DNA from: a virus
IMG/VR virus record: IMGVR_UViG_3300024231_001040
Coordinates: 1-24,895 of that record
DNA: 24,895 nucleotides
Reading direction: 5' to 3' (one strand)
This document shows positions 6,465-13,793 of this stretch, piece after piece. Position 1 is the stretch's first letter, and every line of letters starts with the position of its first letter. The notes below the pieces were generated by a model. It worked only from the letters and a program-made list of their open reading frames with translations. It did not search any database and had not been told where the DNA came from. The translations under genes were made by a program, and so were the position numbers.

Positions 6465-7496
6465 ATGTATACTGCACAACAAATACGCACATTAGAAATA
6501 GAACTAAGCAGTAATTGCCAAGCTAGTTGTCCACTATGCTTGCGCAACTTTCACGGCGCAACATACAACAAAGGATACACTGTAAAAAGTTTAACAACAT
6601 CTGAAATAAAGCAAATACTACCTGCTGACTTTGTTACACAATTAGATACTATAATATTTGAAGGTAACTTGGGAGATGCGATTGTGGTTAGTGACTTAGC
6701 TGATACTGTTAAATATTTACGTAGTTGTAATCCGCATTGTGATATAGAATTACACACCAATGCTAGTGCTGGAAGTAAACAAACATGGATAACACTTGCT
6801 GAACAGCGTGTGCGTGTGTTCTTTGCTCTTGACGGGCTAGAAGATACACATCACTTGTATCGCCGCGGTACTAATTGGCAAAAAATTATAGACAACGCTG
6901 GCATTTTTATGAGTGCAGGTGGAGATGCAATATGGAAATTCATTCCATTAACAACTAACCAACACCAACAAGAAGATTGTAGAAGGCTTAGTATGGAATT
7001 TGGTTTTTCTTCTTTTGCAGTTATGAGCGACCAGCGACAGAACTGTCATGTGTTTGATGCTCAGGGAGAATATCAATATAGTATTGGTAATCCAAAAGGT
7101 CCTAAAGACTTTAAACAGGCAGTGCGTGATTATCAAATAAGTGGAGAGCAACAGGACCTTAGGCCTGTGCCCAAGCGTATTGAATGTTATGCAGACAAAC
7201 GAAAATATCTATACCTTGATGCATTGGGCGATGTATACCCTTGTTGCTACTTGGGTAGTCAGCCACGCACTTTTGATAGAAAGGGTGGGGTACAAAAATA
7301 TGTACATAAACGTGTTGATGATATAATGTACAATAATAATCTATTTGAAAATTCTATTAATGATGCAATCGATTGGTTTAACAAAATACCTCCCAAATGG
7401 AGTGCGCCAATGTCGGATAGGCTTGCTGCATGTGATAATGTGTGTGGGAAAAATACCAATTCTATAGAGATTAGTACAAATAATTATGACGAGTAA
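6465..7496 (+). CDS. Radical SAM enzyme with C-terminal SPASM/twitch domain (343 aa)
   Basis: The core begins almost at residue 1: RTLEIELSSNCQASCPLC holds C18, C22 and C25 in the CxxxCxxC motif for the SAM-binding cluster. ALDGLEDTHHLYRR (121-134) is a core block shared with the enzyme at 16346 (VDGLEDTNHMYRR). The C-terminal domain has the auxiliary-cluster signature C241-x13-G255-x4-C260, followed by C261 and a CDNVC pair (C323, C327), as in SPASM/twitch proteins. Those proteins commonly modify peptides, and some modify sugars or other small molecules. ATG 6465 is chosen because it follows the methyltransferase stop by 1 nt and puts the core at the N terminus, as in its paralogues. The 3' end overlaps the convergent gene at 7484 by 13 bp. 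Confidence 0.87.
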   Translation: MYTAQQIRTLEIELSSNCQASCPLCLRNFHGATYNKGYTVKSLTTSEIKQILPADFVTQLDTIIFEGNLGDAIVVSDLADTVKYLRSCNPHCDIELHTNASAGSKQTWITLAEQRVRVFFALDGLEDTHHLYRRGTNWQKIIDNAGIFMSAGGDAIWKFIPLTTNQHQQEDCRRLSMEFGFSSFAVMSDQRQNCHVFDAQGEYQYSIGNPKGPKDFKQAVRDYQISGEQQDLRPVPKRIECYADKRKYLYLDALGDVYPCCYLGSQPRTFDRKGGVQKYVHKRVDDIMYNNNLFENSINDAIDWFNKIPPKWSAPMSDRLAACDNVCGKNTNSIEISTNNYDE

Positions 7497-8425
7497 AGTC
7501 TATAGCCATCATCTTGTAGTTTAACAACACCAAACTCAAACCTTATACTGTGCATACTAATACCGGACTGTTGCATAATCCATTCATAAACATTATCTTC
7601 ACTATAACCGATTATCATTCTACCAGTAAAATTTTTAAAATCGTTTGGATCAATATCATAATCATGTGAGTTATTGTCTACGGCCCAGTTAGTAACATGT
7701 TGTTGGATACTTTGTCTGTATTGATTTAATTCTGATTCTGGCATAGTAGTGCCCGGCACAATAATACTAAATTGACTTTTGATGTCTGTTTTGGGAACAT
7801 AACGAAGTGGATTTTTCATACTGTTAACGTCATCATCAAATGCAAGTGCTTGTAAATCTTTGCCTAGTGTGTTGTATCCGATTATCATACAGTTCTGATA
7901 CTTAAATCCTGCATCATAACATTGTGCATCGGATTCAGTTAATGGTGTACTATAATTAGCTTCTACTTTATATGCACTACAACTACTAATATAAGGAGGA
8001 CTTTCAAAATTTTCAGCTTGATTCATAATTTTTGCTTCTAATTCATGTATAGCAAAGTTTAAATCACAAAGCATACTGGCTACATTTTCATTAGGCTGAA
8101 GCTGTGTACTTTCGGCAAATTTATCATGCAGTATGTTTAATTCAGACTGATTGTATGGAACATTCTGCCAACAGTCTGGAATATCAATATCAGGGCAATC
8201 AGTAACAATTTGTCGACATATATTAAATATATTATTCTGTAATGTTTGTTCACTAGCCATAGGAGTAGGACACTCAAAGTCAAACTCCAATATTTGCCTA
8301 TCATAGTCTTGAAAAATACGTTGCCACACATTTAAAAATTTATTACTTGCGCTGTTATTGCTTAGTTCATAATTTAAAATACGATAGTCCGTATCTCCAG
8401 TAAGTGTTATTGTTATAATTGCCAT
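7484..8425 (-). CDS. Hypothetical protein (313 aa)
   Basis: The function is not recognised. The protein is acidic and soluble, with no signal peptide or membrane helix. The N terminus MAIITITLTGDTDYRI is a likely beta hairpin. A helical stretch follows (about residues 105-140, NENVASMLCDLNFAIHELEA). The C-terminal half has GRMIIGYSEDNVYEWI. Cysteines are scattered (residues 52, 69, 77, 84 and others) with no metal-site spacing I can name. It is the only minus-strand gene between two plus-strand blocks, with its own late promoter (AATAAATA, 8431-8438) placed 5 bp from the ATG and no ribosome site. Its 3' end overlaps the convergent radical SAM gene by 13 bp. An upstream ATG at 8430 runs into a stop after five codons and is not used. 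Confidence 0.65.
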   Translation of the reverse strand: MAIITITLTGDTDYRILNYELSNNSASNKFLNVWQRIFQDYDRQILEFDFECPTPMASEQTLQNNIFNICRQIVTDCPDIDIPDCWQNVPYNQSELNILHDKFAESTQLQPNENVASMLCDLNFAIHELEAKIMNQAENFESPPYISSCSAYKVEANYSTPLTESDAQCYDAGFKYQNCMIIGYNTLGKDLQALAFDDDVNSMKNPLRYVPKTDIKSQFSIIVPGTTMPESELNQYRQSIQQHVTNWAVDNNSHDYDIDPNDFKNFTGRMIIGYSEDNVYEWIMQQSGISMHSIRFEFGVVKLQDDGYRLYSS

Positions 8426-8430
8426 GCCAT

Positions 8431-8438
8431 TATTTATT
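8431..8438 (-). promoter_or_regulatory. T4-type late promoter (AATAAATA), minus strand
   Basis: A late octamer variant 5 bp before the ATG at 8425 of the unknown 313-aa gene, predicting RNA that starts at the ATG. It shares base 8438 with the plus-strand octamer of the dehydrogenase gene. Confidence 0.58.
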
Positions 8439-8445
8439 ATAAATA
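8438..8445 (+). promoter_or_regulatory. T4-type late promoter (TATAAATA), plus strand
   Basis: A perfect late octamer. Expected start is near 8451, giving a leader of about 21 nt with AGGA at 8462-8465 before the nucleotide-sugar dehydrogenase ATG at 8472. Confidence 0.72.
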
Positions 8446-8471
8446 AGTATGTAGTTAATATAGGATTTAAA

Positions 8472-9710
8472 ATGAAAATAGGATTTATAGGTTGCGGTAA
8501 ACTAGGTATGCCGTGTGCAGAAGCTATTGCACAAAAAGGTCACGATGTTAGTGGATACGATGTTGTCAAGCGTACAAGTAGTTACGTAACAATGTTTCCT
8601 ACAATCCAAGGCGCAGTACAAGGACGTGATATTGTCTTTGTTGCCGTGCCTACACCACATGAACAATTATATGATGGTCGTGTACCAAGTGCGCACCTAG
8701 AACCAGTAAATTTTCGTTACGATATTGTAAAAGAGGTATTGGATGAAGCAAATCGGTATATGACGCAGGATCAAATGCTGGTGCTTATTAGTACAGTATT
8801 ACCTGGCACTACTAGACGTGAGTTTATACAATCAGTAACTAACACTAGGTTTGTGTACAATCCATATCTAATTGCAATGGGGTCAGTAGCATGGGATATG
8901 GTTAATCCTGAAATGGTTATGATCGGTACAGAAGATGGTAGTGAAACTGGTGACGCAAAAGAACTAGTAGACTTCTATAAGACTATAATGGAAAACAATC
9001 CACGCTATGAAATCGGCACATGGGACGAATGCGAATGTATTAAAGTATTCTACAACACATTTATTAGTGCAAAGATTGGTTTAGTAAATATGATACAAGA
9101 TGTGGCAGAGAAGCAAGGCAATATCAACGTTGATGTTGTGACTAATGCTCTTGCTAACAGTACGATGCGTATTATGGGTCCACAGTATATGACAGCAGGC
9201 ATGGGCGATGGAGGTGCCTGCCATCCAAGAGATAATATTGCATTAAGGTATATGGCAAATGAATTGGACTTAGGGTATGACTTGTTTGATGCTATTATGA
9301 ATGCACGTGAAGTACAAGCCAAGAACATTGCTAAAAGGCTGGTAGAATTGCGTGATGAAACAGGATTACCAATTTATATTCACGGCAAAGCATACAAGCC
9401 TGGCGTGCCGTATATTGATGGTAGTTATAGTTTACTGATCGGTCACTATGTTGAAGAAATGGATGAAGCTGTCATTTATATTGATCCATTAGTTGAACCA
9501 CCAAGCACGCCAACAAGTGTTAAAGGTGTAGTATTACTTGCTCATAGTGCTAGTACAACATACAAGTACATGCAGGAAGAAGGTGACGACACTGATAAAC
9601 TTTATTGTGATATTGAGTTTGGTAGTATTGTAGTTGATCCATGGCGTAAATTTACAACTAGTGATGAAACTGTTAGAGTAATATATTACGGGAATACTCG
9701 AGGACAATAA
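8472..9710 (+). CDS. UDP-glucose/GDP-mannose dehydrogenase family protein (412 aa)
   Basis: An NAD-dependent nucleotide-sugar 6-dehydrogenase, the class that oxidises UDP-glucose, GDP-mannose or UDP-HexNAc to the uronate. The N-terminal Rossmann motif is MKIGFIGCGKLGMP with D30 ending strand 2 (GYD), which favours NAD. VFVAVPTP (56-63) and LISTVLPGTTR (105-115) are family blocks. ECIKVFYNTFISAKI supplies K191, and GMGDGGACHPRDN supplies the catalytic Cys C250 and D254. The usual Lys before that Asp (CxPKD) is Arg (R253). The C-terminal domain is about residues 290-412. ATG 8472 has AGGA (8462-8465) at 6 nt and the late promoter at 8438-8445, and it begins directly with the Rossmann strand. 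It likely supplies an acidic sugar donor for the glycosyltransferases nearby. Which sugar is used cannot be told. Confidence 0.92.
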   Translation: MKIGFIGCGKLGMPCAEAIAQKGHDVSGYDVVKRTSSYVTMFPTIQGAVQGRDIVFVAVPTPHEQLYDGRVPSAHLEPVNFRYDIVKEVLDEANRYMTQDQMLVLISTVLPGTTRREFIQSVTNTRFVYNPYLIAMGSVAWDMVNPEMVMIGTEDGSETGDAKELVDFYKTIMENNPRYEIGTWDECECIKVFYNTFISAKIGLVNMIQDVAEKQGNINVDVVTNALANSTMRIMGPQYMTAGMGDGGACHPRDNIALRYMANELDLGYDLFDAIMNAREVQAKNIAKRLVELRDETGLPIYIHGKAYKPGVPYIDGSYSLLIGHYVEEMDEAVIYIDPLVEPPSTPTSVKGVVLLAHSASTTYKYMQEEGDDTDKLYCDIEFGSIVVDPWRKFTTSDETVRVIYYGNTRGQ

Positions 9711-10786
9711 TGTTACAGGTATGGGGGTATAGTCCAGAAGGAACTAGTTTTAGTACTAATTGTAATTGTATACCAGTTATATATCGACAGTTTGCACAAG
9801 GTGCAAGTTTATTTCATAGAAAGTATGCATTCTTTATTAGTGGAGCGTTTGGTAGATTTACGGATCCAAACGCCGACTATACCAATTGGCTGGACACTAT
9901 AAATTTAGATAATCGTACACTGCAACATATCGAACAAGGTAAATGTATTGTAGTAGTAGATGATACTACTGAAGCTTTTGATGAAAATACAATTAAAACA
10001 ACACTACAAAACTTTGCTAAACGTAATAACTTAACAGCTGATAATTTTGTCTTTAGTACTAATAATTTAAATTTTCCAAAGCAATCATTTTGTGATGTAT
10101 ATTCAGCACCTTTTGTTTTGGAATATTGTCGCTATAGTATAATTGATAAGGATACTGATTACTTTGAACCTATCATGAGTAATCGTGGAGATTGGCAATA
10201 TCCGTTTATTAGTATTGGCGGAGAACCACGACATCATCGTCGACAACTACACAATCTTATTCGTAATCAGTACCCTAAAACTGGGATTTGTACTATGAAT
10301 AGTGGATTTAGAGCTAACGATTACAGCAACATAGCGTTTACACCTGAAGTATCTCCATATGAACTACAACACACTGGCCCATATGTATGGCATGATATTA
10401 ATCCCAAACACTTTATACACATACCCTGTGCTGCAGTAATGGAAACTTATATTGATTATAATAATTTTAGTATTACTGAAAAGGCATTTAAAAATTTAGT
10501 ATACCCCCAGCCATTTGTAATGCTGGCGGCCAGCGGCAGTATACAGTTATTACGTGATATTGGATTCAATGTGTATGATGAGTATGTAGACCACAGCTAT
10601 GATAATATCGTTGATAACAATGATAGGATTAACGCTGTGTTTGAAAGTTTTTGTAAGTTAATCCAAGATAATCATTTTCCAAACGAAAAAAATATCGCAA
10701 CCCATAATCGTGAAGTCAGTCGCAATTTAACAATTGCCAATGACTTTATTAGTTATGTTGAGTCTAAATTGGAATCTACGGGTTAA
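9710..10786 (+). CDS. Putative glycosyltransferase with TEK motif (358 aa)
   Basis: Paralogue of the 2647 protein in the C-terminal part: NFSITEKAFKNLVYPQPFVM (252-271) followed by IQLLRDIGFNVYDEYVDHSYD. An upstream block FISIGGEPRHHRRQLHNLI (166-184) supplies Arg and His residues, as seen before the donor site in related transferase-like proteins. The N-terminal half (VVVDDTTEAF, then DNFVFSTNNLN) has a Rossmann-like alternation. The S/T-E-K helix followed by a PF strand recalls the nucleotide-sugar site of GT10-type transferases. The gene shares one base with the stop of the nucleotide-sugar dehydrogenase (TAATG), so it is coupled to it and probably uses its product or acts in the same pathway. 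The 3' end overlaps the convergent radical SAM gene by 11 bp. Confidence 0.52.
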   Translation: MLQVWGYSPEGTSFSTNCNCIPVIYRQFAQGASLFHRKYAFFISGAFGRFTDPNADYTNWLDTINLDNRTLQHIEQGKCIVVVDDTTEAFDENTIKTTLQNFAKRNNLTADNFVFSTNNLNFPKQSFCDVYSAPFVLEYCRYSIIDKDTDYFEPIMSNRGDWQYPFISIGGEPRHHRRQLHNLIRNQYPKTGICTMNSGFRANDYSNIAFTPEVSPYELQHTGPYVWHDINPKHFIHIPCAAVMETYIDYNNFSITEKAFKNLVYPQPFVMLAASGSIQLLRDIGFNVYDEYVDHSYDNIVDNNDRINAVFESFCKLIQDNHFPNEKNIATHNREVSRNLTIANDFISYVESKLESTG

Positions 10787-12083
10787 CATTATTTTGCCAG
10801 ATTTTATCGAAAAAGTTTTCTCCAAATCCCTCTGGCTGACCTGGTGCATGTTTCTTTTCTAGTTCTTCCATTACTGTCTTATAGTAAGGAAACTGTTCAA
10901 AATATGCTGGTGTTCTCATTGATATATTTTTGTGATACTGAAAAAACCTAGAGTTAAAAGGCTTTGTGCCAACACGCTGTTTCATATTATCCGTGTGTAG
11001 ATATATACTATTCAATCTGTCAGGTTCGTTTCCACGTCCAATATATTGGTCCAGTTTTGCATATATACGATCCCAGGGAACAAAATCATGACTCAAATAT
11101 GCTGGGTCAAGAACGTTATCATAAACACAGTTACTTGTTATTCCCCATCCATGTCCAACACGATCGTCATTAAATTTAGTGCTAAAACTATTAAAGAAAT
11201 ATTCCAGTGTTTCATCAAAGTGTGGTAAACTAAAATAGTTATGTGTACATGTCAGTGCAATTTTAGCATGATGCTGTAGTTCCATCATATTATGATGGAA
11301 TCGATTCCAATCCAATCCATAGCGCACAAGTTCAGCACGTGGACCAATATTTTCAATACTAACACCAATTGTCCAGTGTGCAAACTCATTGGTGTTCTTA
11401 ATAGTATCAACCATACGATCAAACAGCGGACCTTTTGTATTGAGGTTTGTAGTAAACATTAAGTTAACTTTTTCATCAAATGTTTTAAAAATAGGTGTTA
11501 GATTGTCGATCAATGTGTATACTTCCGGCATAAGTGTAGGCTCACCGCCTAGGAAATTAATGCTTAACCGTCTAGTTTTGTCTATTTGTTTGATTCGCTC
11601 TACTAATAATTCCATCATGCGTCGAGTCCATTCAATTGTGTACTCGTCTTTTGATTTTACACTTTGTCCTACTTCTTTTTTCCATGTAGTGCTACTCCAT
11701 GGTCCGCAATATACACATGCTAAATCACACTGATCACCAATATCAATTTCAATATACTGAGTATAATCAGTATCCATTAACACATCTTTACTGTTGTCAA
11801 TAAAGTCATCTGTCCAGGTATTCCAACTATGCCGTATTGCATTATCGCCATTACGAACACACAACTTACAAGTGTGAGTAGGTATTTGATTTTTGAGCAA
11901 CATTGTTTTCTTATTTTCTACATTAAGATCATAATTTTCAAAAACATTCACTCCCAAATCGTCCATCTCTTGAAATGTAATTTTATGACCAATACTTTTA
12001 CAGCAATGACGTATTTCTTGGCGTCTAAAATCTATATTTGTATCTGTCCATAGCTTACTACAAACGTTTTGTTTAATCCTCAT
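10776..12083 (-). CDS. Radical SAM enzyme with N-terminal twitch domain (435 aa)
   Basis: Domain order: N-terminal auxiliary-cluster region with C8, C27, C28 and the CKLC pair (C72, C75), then the radical SAM core IDIGDQCDLACVYCGPW with C119, C123 and C126 as CxxxCxxC. NFLGGEP (176-182) is the usual SAM-methionine contact. Unlike its paralogues it lacks the Gly of the Cx9-15Gx4C signature (the interval reads TNIDFRRQEIRHCC), so it is the most diverged of the five N-twitch proteins here. ATG 12083 is chosen over TTG 12098 because GAGGA (12092-12096) stands 8 nt before it. It overlaps the upstream radical SAM gene by 11 nt. Such enzymes are known in marine phages, but their substrates are unknown to me. 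Confidence 0.87.
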   Translation of the reverse strand: MRIKQNVCSKLWTDTNIDFRRQEIRHCCKSIGHKITFQEMDDLGVNVFENYDLNVENKKTMLLKNQIPTHTCKLCVRNGDNAIRHSWNTWTDDFIDNSKDVLMDTDYTQYIEIDIGDQCDLACVYCGPWSSTTWKKEVGQSVKSKDEYTIEWTRRMMELLVERIKQIDKTRRLSINFLGGEPTLMPEVYTLIDNLTPIFKTFDEKVNLMFTTNLNTKGPLFDRMVDTIKNTNEFAHWTIGVSIENIGPRAELVRYGLDWNRFHHNMMELQHHAKIALTCTHNYFSLPHFDETLEYFFNSFSTKFNDDRVGHGWGITSNCVYDNVLDPAYLSHDFVPWDRIYAKLDQYIGRGNEPDRLNSIYLHTDNMKQRVGTKPFNSRFFQYHKNISMRTPAYFEQFPYYKTVMEELEKKHAPGQPEGFGENFFDKIWQNNVNP

Positions 12084-13257
12084 GCCAATAGTCCTCAAGT
12101 TCTGGTATTACATCTAGTATACTTATATTTCGCATTTTGTCACGCATTTTTGTTATTCTTTTAAATTCCTGCCAGTGTGCATCTACCCTGGGTCTCTTTA
12201 GTTGTTCAACCAATGGAGCGAGATTATTGCTACCGGTATACACATACCCATGGTTATATGTTTGTTCAAACTCAGTAATTAAATGTTGTTTAATAGGATC
12301 TGGCAACATTTCAATTGAATAAAAACTTTGATTGACTGGATTTAACCAAATTGGAAATTTAAAATCCAACTGCTCTTTGTAGTATTTACTAGTACGTATT
12401 ATATCAAATATACTGTATGCACTATACGTATATGCATTAGCAATAAAATCTGTTGGCAAGAGTCTACTTTTTATCAAATGTAAGTTTTTAATAAACTGAT
12501 CCCAATTGGCTGGGTATCTGGTATATTCAAATGTTTTATCACTGCCATCACCACTAAGTAATATGTTCCTACGTTTGAATGTGCTTAACATATCAAACAT
12601 TTCCTCTTCGTATATGCTACCATTGGTAGCAAAATTTATCTCAATATTCTTACTAATACCTGAATCTACCAACTTACGCATAAACGGAGTCATTTCCTTA
12701 ACCAATAATGGTTCACCACCGTATACATTAAGTAGTTTAGCATGATGACATTTTTCAATTATACTATCCCAAATTTCTGGGGTTCGCCACCATTTGGTTT
12801 TAAATGTAACACCTCTGCCTGGCCATAATATTTCATCTTCATTGAATAACATACTACTACTAGCACTATCACATACCACACACATTTGGTTGCACACATT
12901 TCCTAACTTCATATCAATATCCAGGATACTATGTGTGGATGCATCGTTTTTCGTAATGTACTGTACCGCATAATCATGGAATCGGTTATTACTATTTTGT
13001 CGCTGACTAGTAATACCAACTTCTTCGTTACGATAACATGTAGAACAGTTAACACTTGGTTTGTTGTCCAGCATATTTTGTCTTAAAGTTTGCCAGTGTT
13101 CGGCATGTGTGATTTCATCCAAAGTATAATTTGACAAAGTATGAGTAACTTCAGTAATATTACTGTTAAAATCACAACATGGCACAACATGCCCATTTGC
13201 TCTAATTTCAACACCAGTAAATGCCTTGATACAAAAATGCTTGTTTATTTCAGTCAT
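12073..13257 (-). CDS. Radical SAM enzyme with N-terminal twitch domain (394 aa)
   Basis: The N-terminal domain shows the auxiliary-cluster signature C9-x12-G22-x4-C27 (FCIKAF, then ANGHVVPCC), completed by the pair CSTC (C71, C74) with the following YRNEE. The radical SAM core begins DIDMKLGNVCNQMCVVC with C122, C126 and C129, followed by SASSS. VYGGEP (178-183) is the SAM-binding GGEP block. The C-terminal part ends in helices (FKRITKMRDKMRNI). ATG 13257 with GGAG (13265-13268) at 7 nt is preferred to an upstream TTG. It overlaps the stop of the isochorismatase-like gene by 4 nt (ATGA). It is second in a three-gene unit started by the late promoter at 13769-13776. Confidence 0.88.
   Translation of the reverse strand: MTEINKHFCIKAFTGVEIRANGHVVPCCDFNSNITEVTHTLSNYTLDEITHAEHWQTLRQNMLDNKPSVNCSTCYRNEEVGITSQRQNSNNRFHDYAVQYITKNDASTHSILDIDMKLGNVCNQMCVVCDSASSSMLFNEDEILWPGRGVTFKTKWWRTPEIWDSIIEKCHHAKLLNVYGGEPLLVKEMTPFMRKLVDSGISKNIEINFATNGSIYEEEMFDMLSTFKRRNILLSGDGSDKTFEYTRYPANWDQFIKNLHLIKSRLLPTDFIANAYTYSAYSIFDIIRTSKYYKEQLDFKFPIWLNPVNQSFYSIEMLPDPIKQHLITEFEQTYNHGYVYTGSNNLAPLVEQLKRPRVDAHWQEFKRITKMRDKMRNISILDVIPELEDYWHED
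12092..12096 (-). promoter_or_regulatory. Ribosome binding site deciding the radical SAM start at 12083
   Basis: GAGGA on the minus strand, 8 nt before ATG 12083. The in-frame TTG at 12098 overlaps this site and is therefore unlikely to be the start. Confidence 0.6.
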
Positions 13258-13763
13258 ATATAATCTCCAAAGCAAATTTTATATCCGCTAGTAATACTAT
13301 ACTTATATGTCTCATGTATAATATCAGCTTCATCCATATTATGACTCATTAAATTTAAACAACAATCGACCACAACTTCACATTTATAGCCAGCAGCTGT
13401 CATATTATGTATACCAAGTTCTCGATGCTCAATACAGCCAGGGATACTAAAGCCAGTATAGTATAGATGATTTACATTATTATTTTTTAAGTATACATTG
13501 ACTTCATCAGTATTCCAGCTTGTGATAATATTATCACGCCTACTAACGGCTGATTCAATTAGATGATGTGGGTGTTTCCATGGAAAATTTATTGCTTGGT
13601 CCGGAGGTAACTCAGTTTGATATGCAGCTAAAACAATTGGACCCTGCCAACGCTGAAGAACTTTGGATATACGTAATACAGTACGTTCCATTGGTGTTTG
13701 TAGAAAGCTAAGACCAGGATAATATTTGTCCCATGTGTCGATAATCATTATTGCTGATGTCAT
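13254..13763 (-). CDS. Isochorismatase-like cysteine hydrolase family protein (169 aa)
   Basis: The N terminus AIMIIDTWDKYYP carries D9, the Asp of the family's catalytic triad. TGFSIPGCIEHRELGIHNMT (103-122) has C110 in the position of the nucleophile, and AAGYKCEVVVDCC (123-135) matches the closing strand of the fold. The length is near the family minimum. The triad Lys, normally about 30-40 residues before the Cys, is not obvious: the region reads SRRDNIITSWNTDE with Arg instead, so activity may be altered or lost. Family members hydrolyse isochorismate, nicotinamide, N-carbamoyl compounds and similar amides; the substrate here is unknown. The gene opens a three-gene unit with two radical SAM genes. 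TATAAATA lies exactly 5 bp before the ATG, with no ribosome site. Confidence 0.75.
   Translation of the reverse strand: MTSAIMIIDTWDKYYPGLSFLQTPMERTVLRISKVLQRWQGPIVLAAYQTELPPDQAINFPWKHPHHLIESAVSRRDNIITSWNTDEVNVYLKNNNVNHLYYTGFSIPGCIEHRELGIHNMTAAGYKCEVVVDCCLNLMSHNMDEADIIHETYKYSITSGYKICFGDYI
13265..13268 (-). promoter_or_regulatory. Ribosome binding site deciding the radical SAM start at 13257
   Basis: GGAG on the minus strand, 7 nt before ATG 13257, inside the end of the isochorismatase-like gene. It rules against the in-frame TTG at 13275. Confidence 0.6.
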
Positions 13764-13768
13764 AATTA

Positions 13769-13776
13769 TATTTATA
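13769..13776 (-). promoter_or_regulatory. T4-type late promoter (TATAAATA)
   Basis: A perfect late octamer on the minus strand, 5 bp before the ATG at 13763 of the isochorismatase-like gene. RNA would start on the ATG. It lies in the 30-bp gap behind the radical SAM gene that ends at 13794. Confidence 0.72.
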
Positions 13777-13793
13777 CATTATTAAAATAGCAG

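Noticed and set aside
12073-13763. Radical SAM genes here as a peptide-modification locus with a recognisable precursor
   Set aside because: No small gene with a leader/core pattern or RRE-like domain is found near 10776-13763; the only small protein (71-301) is elsewhere and has no such pattern.
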